Positions 1 to 9,488 of a DNA stretch of 64,000 bases are shown in pieces. The notes beneath the pieces are model-generated. The model saw nothing but the letters and a program-made list of their open reading frames with translations. It was not told the origin of the DNA and ran no database searches. Each line of letters begins with the position of its first letter. Position 1 is the stretch's first letter. This stretch comes from WHSW01 sp963842795 (GTDB taxonomy: Bacteria; Actinomycetota; Thermoleophilia; Solirubrobacterales; 70-9): contig CAWJHV010000014.1 of assembly GCA_963842795.1 (NCBI GenBank), positions 1 through 64,000 of the forward strand. Direction: 5' to 3'. The translations under genes and the position numbers were made by a program.

Positions 1-33
1 GGCCTGCGGGCGATCCTCCCATAGGACCGGCGA

Positions 34-52
34 GGTGTGAGCGGTTCACACC
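34..52. repeat. Inverted repeat upstream of the ELWxxDGT gene
   Basis: GGTGTGA and TCACACC form a perfect 7-bp inverted repeat around a 5-base loop, 43 bases before the first gene start. The core is TGTGA-N5-TCACA, one base short of the spacing of CRP/FNR-type sites. It could be an operator or the terminator hairpin of a gene lying left of the window; no T-run follows it. Confidence 0.35.
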
Positions 53-95
53 CAGGGTGGGCCGCCGCTCGGGGCCGCGCCGCCAAGATTCACGC

Positions 96-1472
96 ATGAC
101 CCGCGCCACGAAGCTCCTGGCAGCGGCCCTCACGACGGCCCTGATCCTCGCCGGCGCCGCCCCGGCCCCGGCCGCCGTGGTCAAGGAGATCAAGGACATT
201 CGCCCGGGCGAGCTCCGCTCCAAGCCCAGGCGCATGGTCTCCTACCGCGGCCAGGTCTACTTCGACGCGAACGACGGCGTCCACGGCGACGAGCTGTGGC
301 GAACCGACGGCAGCAAGAAGGGGACGAAGCTGGCGGTCGACATCGTGCCCGGCGCCGAGTCCTCGTCGCCGACCGGGCCGATCATCAAGGTCGGCGACCG
401 GCTCTACTTCTCCGCGGGGGCGAGCGGTGATCGGAGCGTGTTCGCCAGCGACGGCACCCCCGCCGGGACGGCGCCCGTGCCGGGGACCGAACGGCTGAAT
501 CCGTTTGCCTTCGTGCCCGGCGTGGATCGCTTCTACTTCCGCGTGCCGATCGAGGGAGGGACGGAGCTCTGGGCGAGCGACGGCACAGGCGCGGGCACGC
601 ACGCGATCAGCACCGTCAACTCGAGCCAGTCGCAGGACTGCCCGGGGCTCGGCGCGGGGACCGCGAACAGCGTCGCGGTCGTGGGCAGCCTGGCTTTTTT
701 CTGCTCGATAGACGCCGAGCACGGCGCCGAGCCGTGGGTCACCGACGGGACACTCGAGGGCACGCGCATGGTCGCCGACGTCGTCGAGGGTCCGGACTCG
801 TCGAAGCCGATCGGCTTCACCCGCTTCGGCGACGAGGTCGTCTTCTTCGTCGTGCGCCAGGGGGTGGCCGAGCTATGGCGCGGCGACGGCAGCGAGGCCG
901 GGACGAGCCTGGTCACGACCATCCCAGCCGACCAGCGGGTGGGTCAGCTGCTGGTGTCCGGCGCGCGCGTGTTCTTCTTCGCCGCCACCAGCGACAGGTC
1001 GGTGCTGTGGAGCACCGACGGCACCCCGTCCGGGACGACGGCGCTCGGTGGGCTTCCGTTCTTCGCCGGGAGCAGCGAGATTGCGCCCGGCCCCGACGGA
1101 ACCGTGCTCTTCGCGCCGTACCGCAAGCGGACCGGCGCGGAGCTCTGGCGCAGCGATGGGACGCGCGCGGGGACGCGGTTGGTCAAGGACATCGCCCCGG
1201 GCCACGATCGCCATGGCTCCGGGCGCTCGTCCGGGCCCGAGCAGCTGACGGCGGCGCGCGGCAAGACCTTCTTCACCGCCACCGTTCCCAAGCGGGGGCG
1301 GGAGCTGTGGCGAAGCGACGGGACCCGGCGAGGCACGAAGCTCGTCGGCGAGGTCCGGCCCGGCCCGCCCGGCGCCGACATTCACGAGATCACGCCGATC
1401 GGCAACCGCGTCTTCTTCGCCGCCGCGACCGCCCGGCACGGCGATGAGCTCTGGATGGCGCAGCGGCGCTGA
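96..1472 (+). CDS. Secreted ELWxxDGT-repeat protein
   Basis: A 458-residue predicted extracellular protein. I chose the ATG at 96 over the upstream ATG at 57 because it puts a classic signal peptide at the N-terminus (MTRATK, hydrophobic stretch, then an APAPAA cleavage region). The rest is about eight copies of a 45-55 residue unit ending in (D/T)ELWRTDGT-x2-GT followed by a hydrophobic strand, for example ELWASDGTGAGT and ELWRSDGTRAGT. The last copy stops at DELWMAQRR. This is the ELWxxDGT repeat family, probably a beta-propeller-like fold on the cell surface. No catalytic motif is visible, and the molecular role is unknown for the family. Confidence 0.85.
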   Translation: MTRATKLLAAALTTALILAGAAPAPAAVVKEIKDIRPGELRSKPRRMVSYRGQVYFDANDGVHGDELWRTDGSKKGTKLAVDIVPGAESSSPTGPIIKVGDRLYFSAGASGDRSVFASDGTPAGTAPVPGTERLNPFAFVPGVDRFYFRVPIEGGTELWASDGTGAGTHAISTVNSSQSQDCPGLGAGTANSVAVVGSLAFFCSIDAEHGAEPWVTDGTLEGTRMVADVVEGPDSSKPIGFTRFGDEVVFFVVRQGVAELWRGDGSEAGTSLVTTIPADQRVGQLLVSGARVFFFAATSDRSVLWSTDGTPSGTTALGGLPFFAGSSEIAPGPDGTVLFAPYRKRTGAELWRSDGTRAGTRLVKDIAPGHDRHGSGRSSGPEQLTAARGKTFFTATVPKRGRELWRSDGTRRGTKLVGEVRPGPPGADIHEITPIGNRVFFAAATARHGDELWMAQRR

Positions 1473-1488
1473 CCGGTGGTGGGCGGCT

Positions 1489-1507
1489 GTGACGAAATCG
1501 CTGTCAC
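1489..1507. promoter_or_regulatory. GTGAC-N9-GTCAC inverted repeat before beta-propeller gene
   Basis: GTGAC and GTCAC flank 9 bases in the 51-base gap between the ELWxxDGT gene and the beta-propeller gene, with GGC/GCC extending the arms beyond one bulged base. TAGTCC at 1512-1517 lies 6 bases before the ATG at 1524 and may be a leaderless-type -10. The repeat would then sit just upstream of the promoter as an operator; a terminator for the preceding gene is the alternative. Confidence 0.35.
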
Positions 1508-1523
1508 GCCGTAGTCCGGGCAG

Positions 1524-3407
1524 ATGAGCGCACCGCAGAACAGAGGCTGGCTGCCGTATGCGGTCGCGACGATCGCATTCGCGGCAGGGCTGCTGATCGC
1601 CGCCTCGGCGCTGCTCGGCGGCTCGGGCCCCGAGCGAGCGGACGCCGCGGTGGCGGGCCCGGGGCTGAAGCGGATGCACTCATGCGACGGGCTGCGCTCC
1701 TACCTCACGCGCCATCGCTCGGCCGTTGCCGGGCCGCTCGCAGACGTGTCGCGCACCGACGCGTTCGCGGGCGCTGCCGCTCCCGCCGCCGCCGCCGAGA
1801 CCGGGCCGGCGGACTCGCCGACCAACGTCCAGGAGCAGGGCGTCGACGAGCCCGACATCGTCAAGAGCGCCGGGTCGACGCTGTTCACGGTCGACGGGAA
1901 CCTCCTGCGGGCCGTCGACACCGGCGACGGCACGCCCTCCCTGCAGGGCTCGGTCGAGCTTCCGCGCGGCCCGGCGAACGCCCCCGTGGCCGACTATCAG
2001 CTGCTGGTCGCCGGCGACCGACTGCTCGCGATCGGGTCCAGCTACGGCTATCCGGTCGCGATCGAGGACGACGTCGGCATCGTCGCGCCGGACGTCGCCT
2101 ATCCCGGCAGGCCGCGCACCATGGTCGCCGAGGTCGACATCTCCGATCCGGCGGCGATGGCCGTGTCGCGGACGATGGCCTTCGACGGGTCCTACGTCGA
2201 TGCCCGTCTCACCGGGTCGACCGTTCGCCTGGTGAGCTCCGACTATCCCGCGGCGGGGCCGGGCGAGTCCGGCCACGGGCGCGCCCTGGTGCCGGGCATG
2301 ACCCTGCGCGACCGGGCGGCCGGCACCCGCCGGCACCGCAAGCTCCTCGGCTGCGCCGACGTCAGCCGGCCCTCGCGGTTCGCGGGCTCGGGAATGCTCT
2401 CGGTGCTGACGATCGACCTCCGGCGTGGCCTGCCCGCCGTCGACGCCGACGCGGTGCTCACCGACGGCGAGATCGTCTACGCGTCGCCGACCGCGCTCTA
2501 CGTCGCCACCGAGCGCTGGAGCGGCGCCACCGACCCCTCCGGCTCGCAGGTGCGGACCGAGATCCACCGTCTCGACACGACCGACCCCGAGGCGACCGAG
2601 TACGTCGCCAGCGGCGCGGTGAGCGGCCACATGCTCAGTCAATGGTCGATGTCCGAGCAGGACGGCCTGCTGCGGGTGGCGAGTACGACCTCGCCGCCGT
2701 TCGACGCGGCGGGTGCGCAGGTCGGTAGCAGCGAGAGCTTCGTCACCGTCCTCGCTCCCGACGGCGACCGACTGCGAGCGGTCGGGCGCGTGGCGGGCCT
2801 CGGTCGCGGCGAGGAGGTCTACGCGGTCCGCTTCGACGGTGACACGGGCTACGTCGTCACCTTCCGCCAGGTCGACCCCCTCTACCTGCTCGACCTCGCC
2901 GATCCGACCGCGCCGCGGGTGGTCGGCGAGCTCAAGATCCCGGGGTACTCGGCCTACCTGCACCCGGTCGGCCCGGGGCTCCTGCTCGGGGTCGGGCGCG
3001 ACGCCGGCCCGGACGGCGTGACGCGGGGCGTGCAGGTGTCGCTCTTCGACGTCTCCGACCCGGGCGCGCCGGTGCGCCTCGACCGCGAGCCGTTCGGCGG
3101 CGGCGCCAGCTCCGAGGTCGAGTACGACCACCACGCCTTCTCCTGGTTCGCCGGCGACCGCCTCGCGATCCTGCCGATCGACTCCTACCTCGGCCTGCGG
3201 CCGAGCCACTTCGCAGTCGGGCTGCGGGTGACGCCCGGGTCGGTGGACCCGCTCGGGAGGGTCGCGAAGCTCGGCGGCGGGACCTCGTACCGATCCGAGA
3301 TCAGGCGCACGCTCGAGCTCGGCGGCCGGATCTACGCGATCGCGGCGAACGGCATCGACGCCTACGAGCCGGCGACCCTCGCCCCGGTTGGCGCGCTCGA
3401 CTACTGA
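1524..3407 (+). CDS. Secreted beta-propeller domain protein (COG4880 type)
   Basis: A 627-residue protein of the family annotated as secreted proteins with a C-terminal beta-propeller distantly related to WD-40 repeats. Residues 12-32 are a single hydrophobic segment acting as signal or anchor. The family signature NVQEQGVDEPDIVKSAG is near residue 100, followed by many short strands with the DISDP / DVSDPGAP / DLADPTAP turns typical of the propeller blades. Metal-dependent or peptidase roles have been guessed for the family, but no active site is visible here. It sits 51 bases behind the ELWxxDGT gene, so both may be surface proteins made together. Confidence 0.82.
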   Translation: MSAPQNRGWLPYAVATIAFAAGLLIAASALLGGSGPERADAAVAGPGLKRMHSCDGLRSYLTRHRSAVAGPLADVSRTDAFAGAAAPAAAAETGPADSPTNVQEQGVDEPDIVKSAGSTLFTVDGNLLRAVDTGDGTPSLQGSVELPRGPANAPVADYQLLVAGDRLLAIGSSYGYPVAIEDDVGIVAPDVAYPGRPRTMVAEVDISDPAAMAVSRTMAFDGSYVDARLTGSTVRLVSSDYPAAGPGESGHGRALVPGMTLRDRAAGTRRHRKLLGCADVSRPSRFAGSGMLSVLTIDLRRGLPAVDADAVLTDGEIVYASPTALYVATERWSGATDPSGSQVRTEIHRLDTTDPEATEYVASGAVSGHMLSQWSMSEQDGLLRVASTTSPPFDAAGAQVGSSESFVTVLAPDGDRLRAVGRVAGLGRGEEVYAVRFDGDTGYVVTFRQVDPLYLLDLADPTAPRVVGELKIPGYSAYLHPVGPGLLLGVGRDAGPDGVTRGVQVSLFDVSDPGAPVRLDREPFGGGASSEVEYDHHAFSWFAGDRLAILPIDSYLGLRPSHFAVGLRVTPGSVDPLGRVAKLGGGTSYRSEIRRTLELGGRIYAIAANGIDAYEPATLAPVGALDY

Positions 3408-3572
3408 CGAACGGCCCGGGGCCCCGCCACCGGACGAATCTACGGGTTGTCAGGGGCGCCGGTTCGTGAGAGGGTGGGCGCTGAGGGGGCGGCCCTCGGA
3501 GGTTCTCCATGCGCGCGTCGCGGATGCGGGCGTCTGGCCGCCCCTCACGAGTCACTTAGAGAAAGGGAAGGC

Positions 3573-4991
3573 ATGCGCATCATGAGCACGCGATCGGCGC
3601 GTAGACAGAGGGCTCGCCGGGGAGGTGGGCGCAGGGCCGTAGCCGGCTTTGCCCTGCTCCTCGTCGCCGCCATCGTGCCGGCCGCCGCCACGGCGGGAAC
3701 TGGGGCCGCCGGATCGGACCGGTCGCTCGATTCCAACGTCATCGACGGCAGCTACATCGTCGTCTACAACGACTCGGCGGAGTCGGTGGGCGCGGCGACC
3801 GACGCCCGCGAGGCCGAGCTCGGCTTCAAGAGCACGCATCGCTACCGCTCGGCGGTGAACGGCTTCTCGGCCGAGCTCACCGACGACCAGGTCGACGCGC
3901 TCTCGAGCGACCCGGCGGTCGACTTCGTCCAGGCCGATCGCATGGCGCACGCCTCGGCGTTCGTCCCCCGCGTCGCCGGCGAGCCCGTGTCGCCGACGGG
4001 CGTCCGCCGGATCGTCGCGGCAAAGGGCAATCTCGTCCGCCAGAAGGCGGTCGACAACGTCGCCGTGATCGACACCGGCATCAACCTCAGCCATCCGGAC
4101 CTCAACGCCGTCAACGGCAAGGACTGCGTCGATCTGGGCACCACGGCGGAGGACGGCAACGGGCACGGGACCCACGTCTCCGGCACGATCGGGGCGGAGA
4201 ACGACGGCGCCGGCGTGACCGGTGTCGCCCCCGGCACGAGGATCTACGCGGTACGGGTGCTCAACAACGCCGGCAGCGGCTCGTTCGCGCAGATCATCTG
4301 CGGGATCGACTGGGTGACCGCGAATGCCGCGACGAAGAACATCGAGGTCGCGAACATGAGCCTCGGTGGGGCCCTTGGCGGGGCGCAGTCGGCCTGTCCC
4401 GGGACGTCTGATGCCATGCACCTCGCGATCTGCAACGCAACGGACGCGAACACCAACGTGACCTTCGTGGTCGCGGCCGGGAACAGCGCCTACGATTTCG
4501 ACTTCGCGCCGAATCCAGACGTGCCCGCCGCATACAAGGAGGTGCTGACCGTCACCGCGATGTCGGACTCGGACGGCAGGCCGGGTGCGCTCGGACCGCG
4601 TCCGAGCTGTCGCAGCGACGCGTTCGACGATCGGGAGGCCCCGTTCTCGAACTTCGCCCACACGGCGGCCGGCCGGGCGCACACGATCGACGCGCCGGGC
4701 ACCTGCATCCGGTCGACCTGGCTCGCGGGCGGCTACAACACGATCTCGGGGACGAGCATGGCCAGCCCTCACATGGCGGGCATCGCGGCGCTCTGTCACC
4801 GTGAGCTCGGAAGCCCGAACGGACCGTGCCAGGCGAGGACGCCCGCGCAGAACATCGCCTATCTGCGCAGCCAGGCGGACACGTACAACACGGCGAACCC
4901 GAACTACGGGTTCCTGCACGACCCGATCTCGACCCCGTTCGCGGGGGTCTACTTCGGGTTCCTGAGCAGGGCCCCGAACCCGCTGCCCTAG
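3573..4991 (+). CDS. Secreted subtilisin-like serine protease (S8) with I9 propeptide
   Basis: A 472-residue secreted endopeptidase. ATG 3573 is preceded by a purine-rich GAAAGGGAAGG ribosome site and gives an Arg-rich signal peptide cleaved near ATAGTGAAG; the longer frame from 3447 lacks both. An inhibitor-I9-like propeptide (SYIVVYNDS ... YRSAVNGFSAELT) precedes the catalytic domain. The triad is complete: Asp in VIDTGINLSHPDL (about residue 167), His in GNGHGTHVSGT (about 197), Ser in SGTSMASPHMAG (about 394). Paired cysteines in the mature part suggest an extracellular, disulfide-stabilised enzyme. It ends at a strong hairpin shared with the convergent carboxypeptidase gene. Confidence 0.93.
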   Translation: MRIMSTRSARRQRARRGGGRRAVAGFALLLVAAIVPAAATAGTGAAGSDRSLDSNVIDGSYIVVYNDSAESVGAATDAREAELGFKSTHRYRSAVNGFSAELTDDQVDALSSDPAVDFVQADRMAHASAFVPRVAGEPVSPTGVRRIVAAKGNLVRQKAVDNVAVIDTGINLSHPDLNAVNGKDCVDLGTTAEDGNGHGTHVSGTIGAENDGAGVTGVAPGTRIYAVRVLNNAGSGSFAQIICGIDWVTANAATKNIEVANMSLGGALGGAQSACPGTSDAMHLAICNATDANTNVTFVVAAGNSAYDFDFAPNPDVPAAYKEVLTVTAMSDSDGRPGALGPRPSCRSDAFDDREAPFSNFAHTAAGRAHTIDAPGTCIRSTWLAGGYNTISGTSMASPHMAGIAALCHRELGSPNGPCQARTPAQNIAYLRSQADTYNTANPNYGFLHDPISTPFAGVYFGFLSRAPNPLP

Positions 4992-5010
4992 AGCGGCGCG
5001 ACGCACACGG

Positions 5011-5043
5011 GCGACGAGAGCCCCCGGCGGGGGCTCTCGTCGC
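5011..5043. terminator. Strong bidirectional terminator hairpin
   Basis: A perfect 15-bp stem (GCGACGAGAGCCCCC with its complement) closes a 3-base GGC loop. It lies between the stop of the S8 protease (+) and the stop of the D,D-carboxypeptidase (-), so it can end both transcripts. There is no T-tract on either side, as is common in high-GC genomes. Confidence 0.8.
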
Positions 5044-5053
5044 CTGCCTGGGC

Positions 5054-6301
5054 CTAGGGCTGGTAGCGCGCGATCGCCGCCGCCATCTCGTCCTGGGCGT
5101 GGTGAGCGGCGTCGATCGAGACGTCGTTCATGAGGATCGAAAAAGCGATGGTGTGCCCGCCGGCCGTGCAGTAGCCGGAGAGCGCCGAGACCCCGTCGAG
5201 GGTGCCGGTCTTGGTCGCGCAGTTGCCGGCCGCGGCGGTCCCCTCCATCCGGTCGGCGACGGTCCCCTCCTGGCCGGCGATCGGCAGCGAGTGGCGGAAG
5301 GCGGCGCCGTCCTCGGGATCGCGGGCCATCGCGACCAGCAGCTTGCCCACCTCATGCGGTGAGACCGCGTTGCGGCGCGAGAGCCCGGAGCCGTCGACGG
5401 CCTGGATGTCGGTGCCGGCCGACTGCGCGAAGCTCTCCACCGCGCGGGCGCCGGCGATCCGCGTCCCACGCTTGCCGCGCTCGGCCGCGAGCCGCTTGAG
5501 CAGCATCTCGGCGAAGAAGTTGTTCGAGGGCACGTTCGTCTCCTCGATCAGCCTCGATGCGGTCGGCGAGGCCACCGAGGCCAGCGGATCGCGCCGGAGC
5601 CGGCTGTCCGAGAGGTTGGCGCGCCCGACACGGCCGTCGACCTTCACGCCCCGCTTGCGCAGGGCCTTCGTCAGCGCCTCCGCGGCGACCAGCTCGGGAT
5701 CGTGGGCGTAGCCGCCGCCGTCGTAGCCGTCGTTGAAGGAGAGGCCCGAGAGCGGGCTCAGGTCCGGTCCCGCGCGACGCTCGCGGTCGAAGATCGTGTC
5801 GTCGGCGAGCACCCGGCCCGTGATCCTGCGGACCCCGGCCCTGGCGACGTTGCGTGCCAGCTCCGAGACCCGGGTCACAGGCTGGTCGTTGGCCCCGGCG
5901 AAGCGCGCCGTGCCGAATGCCGGGTCCCCGTCGCCGACGATCACGAGGTCGCCGGCGAGGGTCGAGCGCGGCCCGGCGGAGACCTTGCCGTCGGCGTAGG
6001 CGCGCGTCTGCAGCCTTGCCTTCGGGCCGAGCGCGTCCAGGAACGCGGCGGTGGTGAACAGCTTCTCGTTCGAGGCCGGAATCCGGCGCTTGTCGGCGTC
6101 GTTTCCGAACAGCTGCCCGTCGCCGTTGGCGTCGACGTCGAAGACCCAGGCGCCGCTGGAGCCGCCTGCCCCGGCGAGGTCGTCGGCGAGCGCAGAACGC
6201 AGCTCGGAGGCTCCCAGACCGCGTGCGAAGGCGCTCGGAGCGGCCCCGACGACCAGTGCGACGGCGACGGCGAGCGGGCGGAGCAGGCGTCGGGGGATCA
6301 T
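5054..6301 (-). CDS. dacB: D-alanyl-D-alanine carboxypeptidase / endopeptidase (PBP4, S13)
   Basis: A 415-residue secreted penicillin-binding protein that trims or opens peptidoglycan peptide cross-links. A signal peptide (MIPRRLLRPLAVAVALVVGAA) is followed by the three S13 motifs in order: SxxK as SNEK at residues 77-80, SxN as SNN in NVPSNNFFAEML, and KTG in CATKTGTLDG near the C-terminus. Length fits the Actinobacterial S13 family. It is convergent with the S8 protease and divergent from the patatin gene, only 47 bases away. Confidence 0.92.
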   Translation of the reverse strand: MIPRRLLRPLAVAVALVVGAAPSAFARGLGASELRSALADDLAGAGGSSGAWVFDVDANGDGQLFGNDADKRRIPASNEKLFTTAAFLDALGPKARLQTRAYADGKVSAGPRSTLAGDLVIVGDGDPAFGTARFAGANDQPVTRVSELARNVARAGVRRITGRVLADDTIFDRERRAGPDLSPLSGLSFNDGYDGGGYAHDPELVAAEALTKALRKRGVKVDGRVGRANLSDSRLRRDPLASVASPTASRLIEETNVPSNNFFAEMLLKRLAAERGKRGTRIAGARAVESFAQSAGTDIQAVDGSGLSRRNAVSPHEVGKLLVAMARDPEDGAAFRHSLPIAGQEGTVADRMEGTAAAGNCATKTGTLDGVSALSGYCTAGGHTIAFSILMNDVSIDAAHHAQDEMAAAIARYQP

Positions 6302-6348
6302 GCGAGCGGGGCGGTACCACCGTACCGATTGGAATAATTCACCGGGAG

Positions 6349-7647
6349 ATGGGGAAAGTCGTCGATTTCGAAGCCGCCGGCGAGGGCCAGGGGCCCCGCC
6401 GCGGCCGCGGGCGCCGCCGGCCGTCGAAGACGGCCCTGGTGCTCGGCGGCGGCGGTTTTACGGGCGGCGTCTACGAGATCGGAGCGCTGCGGGCGATCGA
6501 TCTCCTGGCGACGAACACGACCGTGAACGAGTTCGACGTCTACGTCGGCACCAGCGCTGGCGCCTTCGTCTCCAGCCTGGTCGCCAACGGCGTCACGCCG
6601 GAGGAGATGATGCGGGTTCTCAACCGCGATCTGCCCTCCCCGATCCGGGACATCGACCTCGCAACCCTGCTGACGCCCAACTACCGCGGCTTCCTCAAGG
6701 GCTCGCTTACCTTCCCGTTCAAGCTCTACGCGCTCCTGCGCGAGCTCGCGACCCACGTCGGCGAGGTCTCGGCCGTCGACCTCGCGACCGGGCTCGCCAC
6801 GCTGCTGCCGAAGGGCCTCTATTCCGGGCGCGGGATCGAGCGCTACGTCGAGGAGGTGCTCTCCGACCCGGATCGCAGCAACGACTTCCGGCTGCTCGAG
6901 CGCGAGCTCTACATCACCGCCACCGACCTCGACACCACCGAGCGCGTGATCCTCGGTGAGGGGGAGTGGGCCGAGGTCCCGATCTCGGCCGCCGTCGCCG
7001 CCTCGGGGGCGCTGCCCGGGATCTACGAGCCGGTCGAGATCGCCGGGCGCGAGTTCATCGATGGCGGCATCCTCTCGACCACCAACGTCGACGTCGCGGT
7101 CGAACGCGGGGCGAAGTTCGTCGTCGTCATCAACCCGCTCGTCCCCTACGTCAACGACTTCCGCAAGAACATCCCGACGATCACGGGCTCGCGCGCGCAG
7201 CGGATCTCCGACATGGGCATCGGCGCGGTGCTCAACCAGACCTTCCGCCTGCTCTCCCACGACCGGCTGCATCGCGCGGTCGAGATCTGGGAGGAGCGCT
7301 ATCCGGGGGTCGACATCATCCTGATCGAGCCCGAGCTCGACGACGAGCTCATGTTCGGGACCTCGATCCTCGACTACCGCGAGCGCCTGCAGATCGCCAA
7401 GCACGGGTTCGAGTCGGTGACCCTCAAGCTGGCCCGCGACTACGACCGCTACAAGGCGATCGCCGAGCGCCACGGGATCGAGATCTCCGCGCGCCGCGTC
7501 CGTCACGTGCTCGACCAGGTCGAGCGCGACCGCGAGAAGCTCTCCGCCTGGAGGCGCGTGCTCGAACAGACGACATCCGCCCTGTTGCGCTCCTCCGGGC
7601 CGGCTGGCGCCGACGAGCCGACGGCCGAGGAGTCGGCCGACGCCTGA
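6349..7647 (+). CDS. Patatin-like phospholipase
   Basis: A 432-residue Ser-Asp dyad lipid acyl hydrolase, probably cytoplasmic or membrane-associated since no signal peptide is seen. The oxyanion loop is LGGGGFTGGVYEIGAL (about residues 32-47), the nucleophile elbow GTSAG has Ser near residue 69, and the catalytic Asp lies in the DGG of EFIDGGILSTTNVD. A long C-terminal helical extension ends in an Arg/Glu-rich region. ATG 6349 is taken because it opens a native-looking N-terminus; GGGAG directly abuts it, an unusually short spacing, so the exact start is uncertain. The divergent neighbour is dacB. Confidence 0.88.
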   Translation: MGKVVDFEAAGEGQGPRRGRGRRRPSKTALVLGGGGFTGGVYEIGALRAIDLLATNTTVNEFDVYVGTSAGAFVSSLVANGVTPEEMMRVLNRDLPSPIRDIDLATLLTPNYRGFLKGSLTFPFKLYALLRELATHVGEVSAVDLATGLATLLPKGLYSGRGIERYVEEVLSDPDRSNDFRLLERELYITATDLDTTERVILGEGEWAEVPISAAVAASGALPGIYEPVEIAGREFIDGGILSTTNVDVAVERGAKFVVVINPLVPYVNDFRKNIPTITGSRAQRISDMGIGAVLNQTFRLLSHDRLHRAVEIWEERYPGVDIILIEPELDDELMFGTSILDYRERLQIAKHGFESVTLKLARDYDRYKAIAERHGIEISARRVRHVLDQVERDREKLSAWRRVLEQTTSALLRSSGPAGADEPTAEESADA

Positions 7648-7664
7648 TCCCGGCGAGGCCGCCC

Positions 7665-9434
7665 TCAGCGACAGATCCGCACCCGCTTCTGGAGGCTCAG
7701 TACGCGCCCGTCGCGCATCTCCGCGATCACCCGCAGCTGCGGCCTGCGCTTCTCGCGCAGTAACCGCGGACGGATCTCCTTCTTGAACGGGCTCGAGGTG
7801 TCATGGCCGGCCCGTCCGGGGCCCACCGCGAACGTGGCCCGCACCAGCTGACCCGCGACCGAGCCCCGAACCCGGGCGAGGAAGTCCTTTGGCCCGCGGC
7901 ACGAGCGCCCGTGCTCGCGGTGGGAGCGTGACAGCTTCAGCTTCAGGTCCGGCTTGGTCCGGCAGCTCTCGCCGGCGCAGCTACGCAGCTGCGCCAGGCG
8001 GGCGGCGAGGGCGGCCTCGACCGCGTCGTAGGCTGGGTTCGTGACCAGGTTCTGCAGCTGGTACGGATCGGCCTCGAGGTCATAGAGCTCGAGCTCGCCG
8101 GTCGCGTTCTCGACGTAGACGTAGCGGCTGGTGCGCACGGCGGCGAAGGTGCCGCTCTGGACGACTCCGTCGTCGTCATCGTCGAGCTGGTCGCCCTTCT
8201 CGAGCAGCAGCTCACGGCCGTGGAACCGATTCGGGTGCTCGGCGAACGGCAGCAGCGACTTGCCGTCCTCGTTCAGCCCGGCGGTCGCGCCCGTGGCATC
8301 GAGGATCGTCGGCGCCAGATCCGCGTTGACGGAGAGATCGTCGACCGTGACGGCCTCGGGCACGCCGGGCCCGCGGATCACGAGCGGCACGCGGACGGCC
8401 TCCTCGTAGACGCGGTTCTTGCCCGTCTTCACCCGGTGCTCCCCGGCGAAGAAGCCGTTGTCGGAGGTGAAGACGACGAGCGTGTTGTCGAGCTCGCCCG
8501 ATGCCCGCAGCGCCGCGATGATCCGGGCGACCCCCTCGTCGACCGAGAGCAGCGACTCGATCCGGCAGCGGTAGCGGCGCTGGATCTCGGTGACTTCGGT
8601 GTCGGTGAGCGTCGGCAGCGCCTGGATCGCGGCCGGCTTGTCGGAAACGTCGGCCTCGTTGAAGTTCGGCGGCACCGGCAGCGGCTCGGAGTTGAAAGCG
8701 GTCGCGTGGCGCGGCGCCGGCTTCGGCGCCCCGTTGCCGCAGTTGGCCGGCGGCTGCGGGTTCGGGTTCGGTCCGCCCGCATGCGGCGCCGTGTACATGA
8801 CCCCGAGGAAGAAGGGCCCGCCCGGGGCGCTGCGGTTGATCGCGTCGACGGCGAGGTTCGAGAACACGTCCTGCTTGAAATCGGTGACTGCGCTGCCGTA
8901 GCCGACCAAAGAGCCGTTCTGGTTGAGCTGGTAGTCGTAGACGCTCTGCGTCGTCCCGGCGGTTGCGGCGTACCACTCGTTCCAGCCCGGCGGCACGTAG
9001 GCGGGATCGCTGCCGCCCTCCCCGTAGCCGTTGAGGTACTTGCCGACGTGGACCGTGTGGTAGCCCGCCGCCTGCAGCCACACCGGCAGCGTGCTCGAGT
9101 CGTTGAAGTTGGCGAAGCCGCCGTCGGGCGGCCCGTTGCCGAGCACGTGATGGTTGTGCGCGTACTGGCCGGTGTAGAAGGTCGCACGGGACGGGCAGCA
9201 GAGCGGCCAGTTGGTGAAGTTGTTGACGAAGGTGGCGCCCGGCGCCGCGAGCTCGCTCTGGACGGTCGCCATCTTCGAGAGCGACGCGGCGGTCTGGTCG
9301 TCGGTCATCACGACGACGACGTTCGGCCGCGGTTCCGAGCCGCCGCCCTGCGCGCCCGCGAGGTCGTCGCCGGCGGTCCCGGCCACCGCGGCCACCGCCA
9401 GCGCCAAGGCCCCCACCCAGCGCCGTGCTCCCAT
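7665..9434 (-). CDS. Secreted sulfatase, GNS-like, with C-terminal accessory domain
   Basis: A 589-residue secreted arylsulfatase-superfamily hydrolase. The signal peptide (MGARRWVGALALAVAAVAGTAG) is followed by the metal-site start VVVMTDDQTAAS and the formylglycine motif C-x-P-x-R as CCPSR in the segment PLCCPSRATFYTGQYAHNHH, which resembles N-acetylglucosamine-6-sulfatase. VVFTSDNGFFAGEHR supplies further metal ligands. The last ~90 residues form a separate basic domain ending in RVRICR, also found in the sulfatase at 48.6 kb. The substrate is unknown. No formylglycine-generating enzyme lies nearby, so Cys activation must come from elsewhere. Confidence 0.92.
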   Translation of the reverse strand: MGARRWVGALALAVAAVAGTAGDDLAGAQGGGSEPRPNVVVVMTDDQTAASLSKMATVQSELAAPGATFVNNFTNWPLCCPSRATFYTGQYAHNHHVLGNGPPDGGFANFNDSSTLPVWLQAAGYHTVHVGKYLNGYGEGGSDPAYVPPGWNEWYAATAGTTQSVYDYQLNQNGSLVGYGSAVTDFKQDVFSNLAVDAINRSAPGGPFFLGVMYTAPHAGGPNPNPQPPANCGNGAPKPAPRHATAFNSEPLPVPPNFNEADVSDKPAAIQALPTLTDTEVTEIQRRYRCRIESLLSVDEGVARIIAALRASGELDNTLVVFTSDNGFFAGEHRVKTGKNRVYEEAVRVPLVIRGPGVPEAVTVDDLSVNADLAPTILDATGATAGLNEDGKSLLPFAEHPNRFHGRELLLEKGDQLDDDDDGVVQSGTFAAVRTSRYVYVENATGELELYDLEADPYQLQNLVTNPAYDAVEAALAARLAQLRSCAGESCRTKPDLKLKLSRSHREHGRSCRGPKDFLARVRGSVAGQLVRATFAVGPGRAGHDTSSPFKKEIRPRLLREKRRPQLRVIAEMRDGRVLSLQKRVRICR

Positions 9435-9488
9435 CGCCCCCTTAACACCGGCCGGGCGGCGGAGTCGCGCAGCGAGACGTCGCGTCCC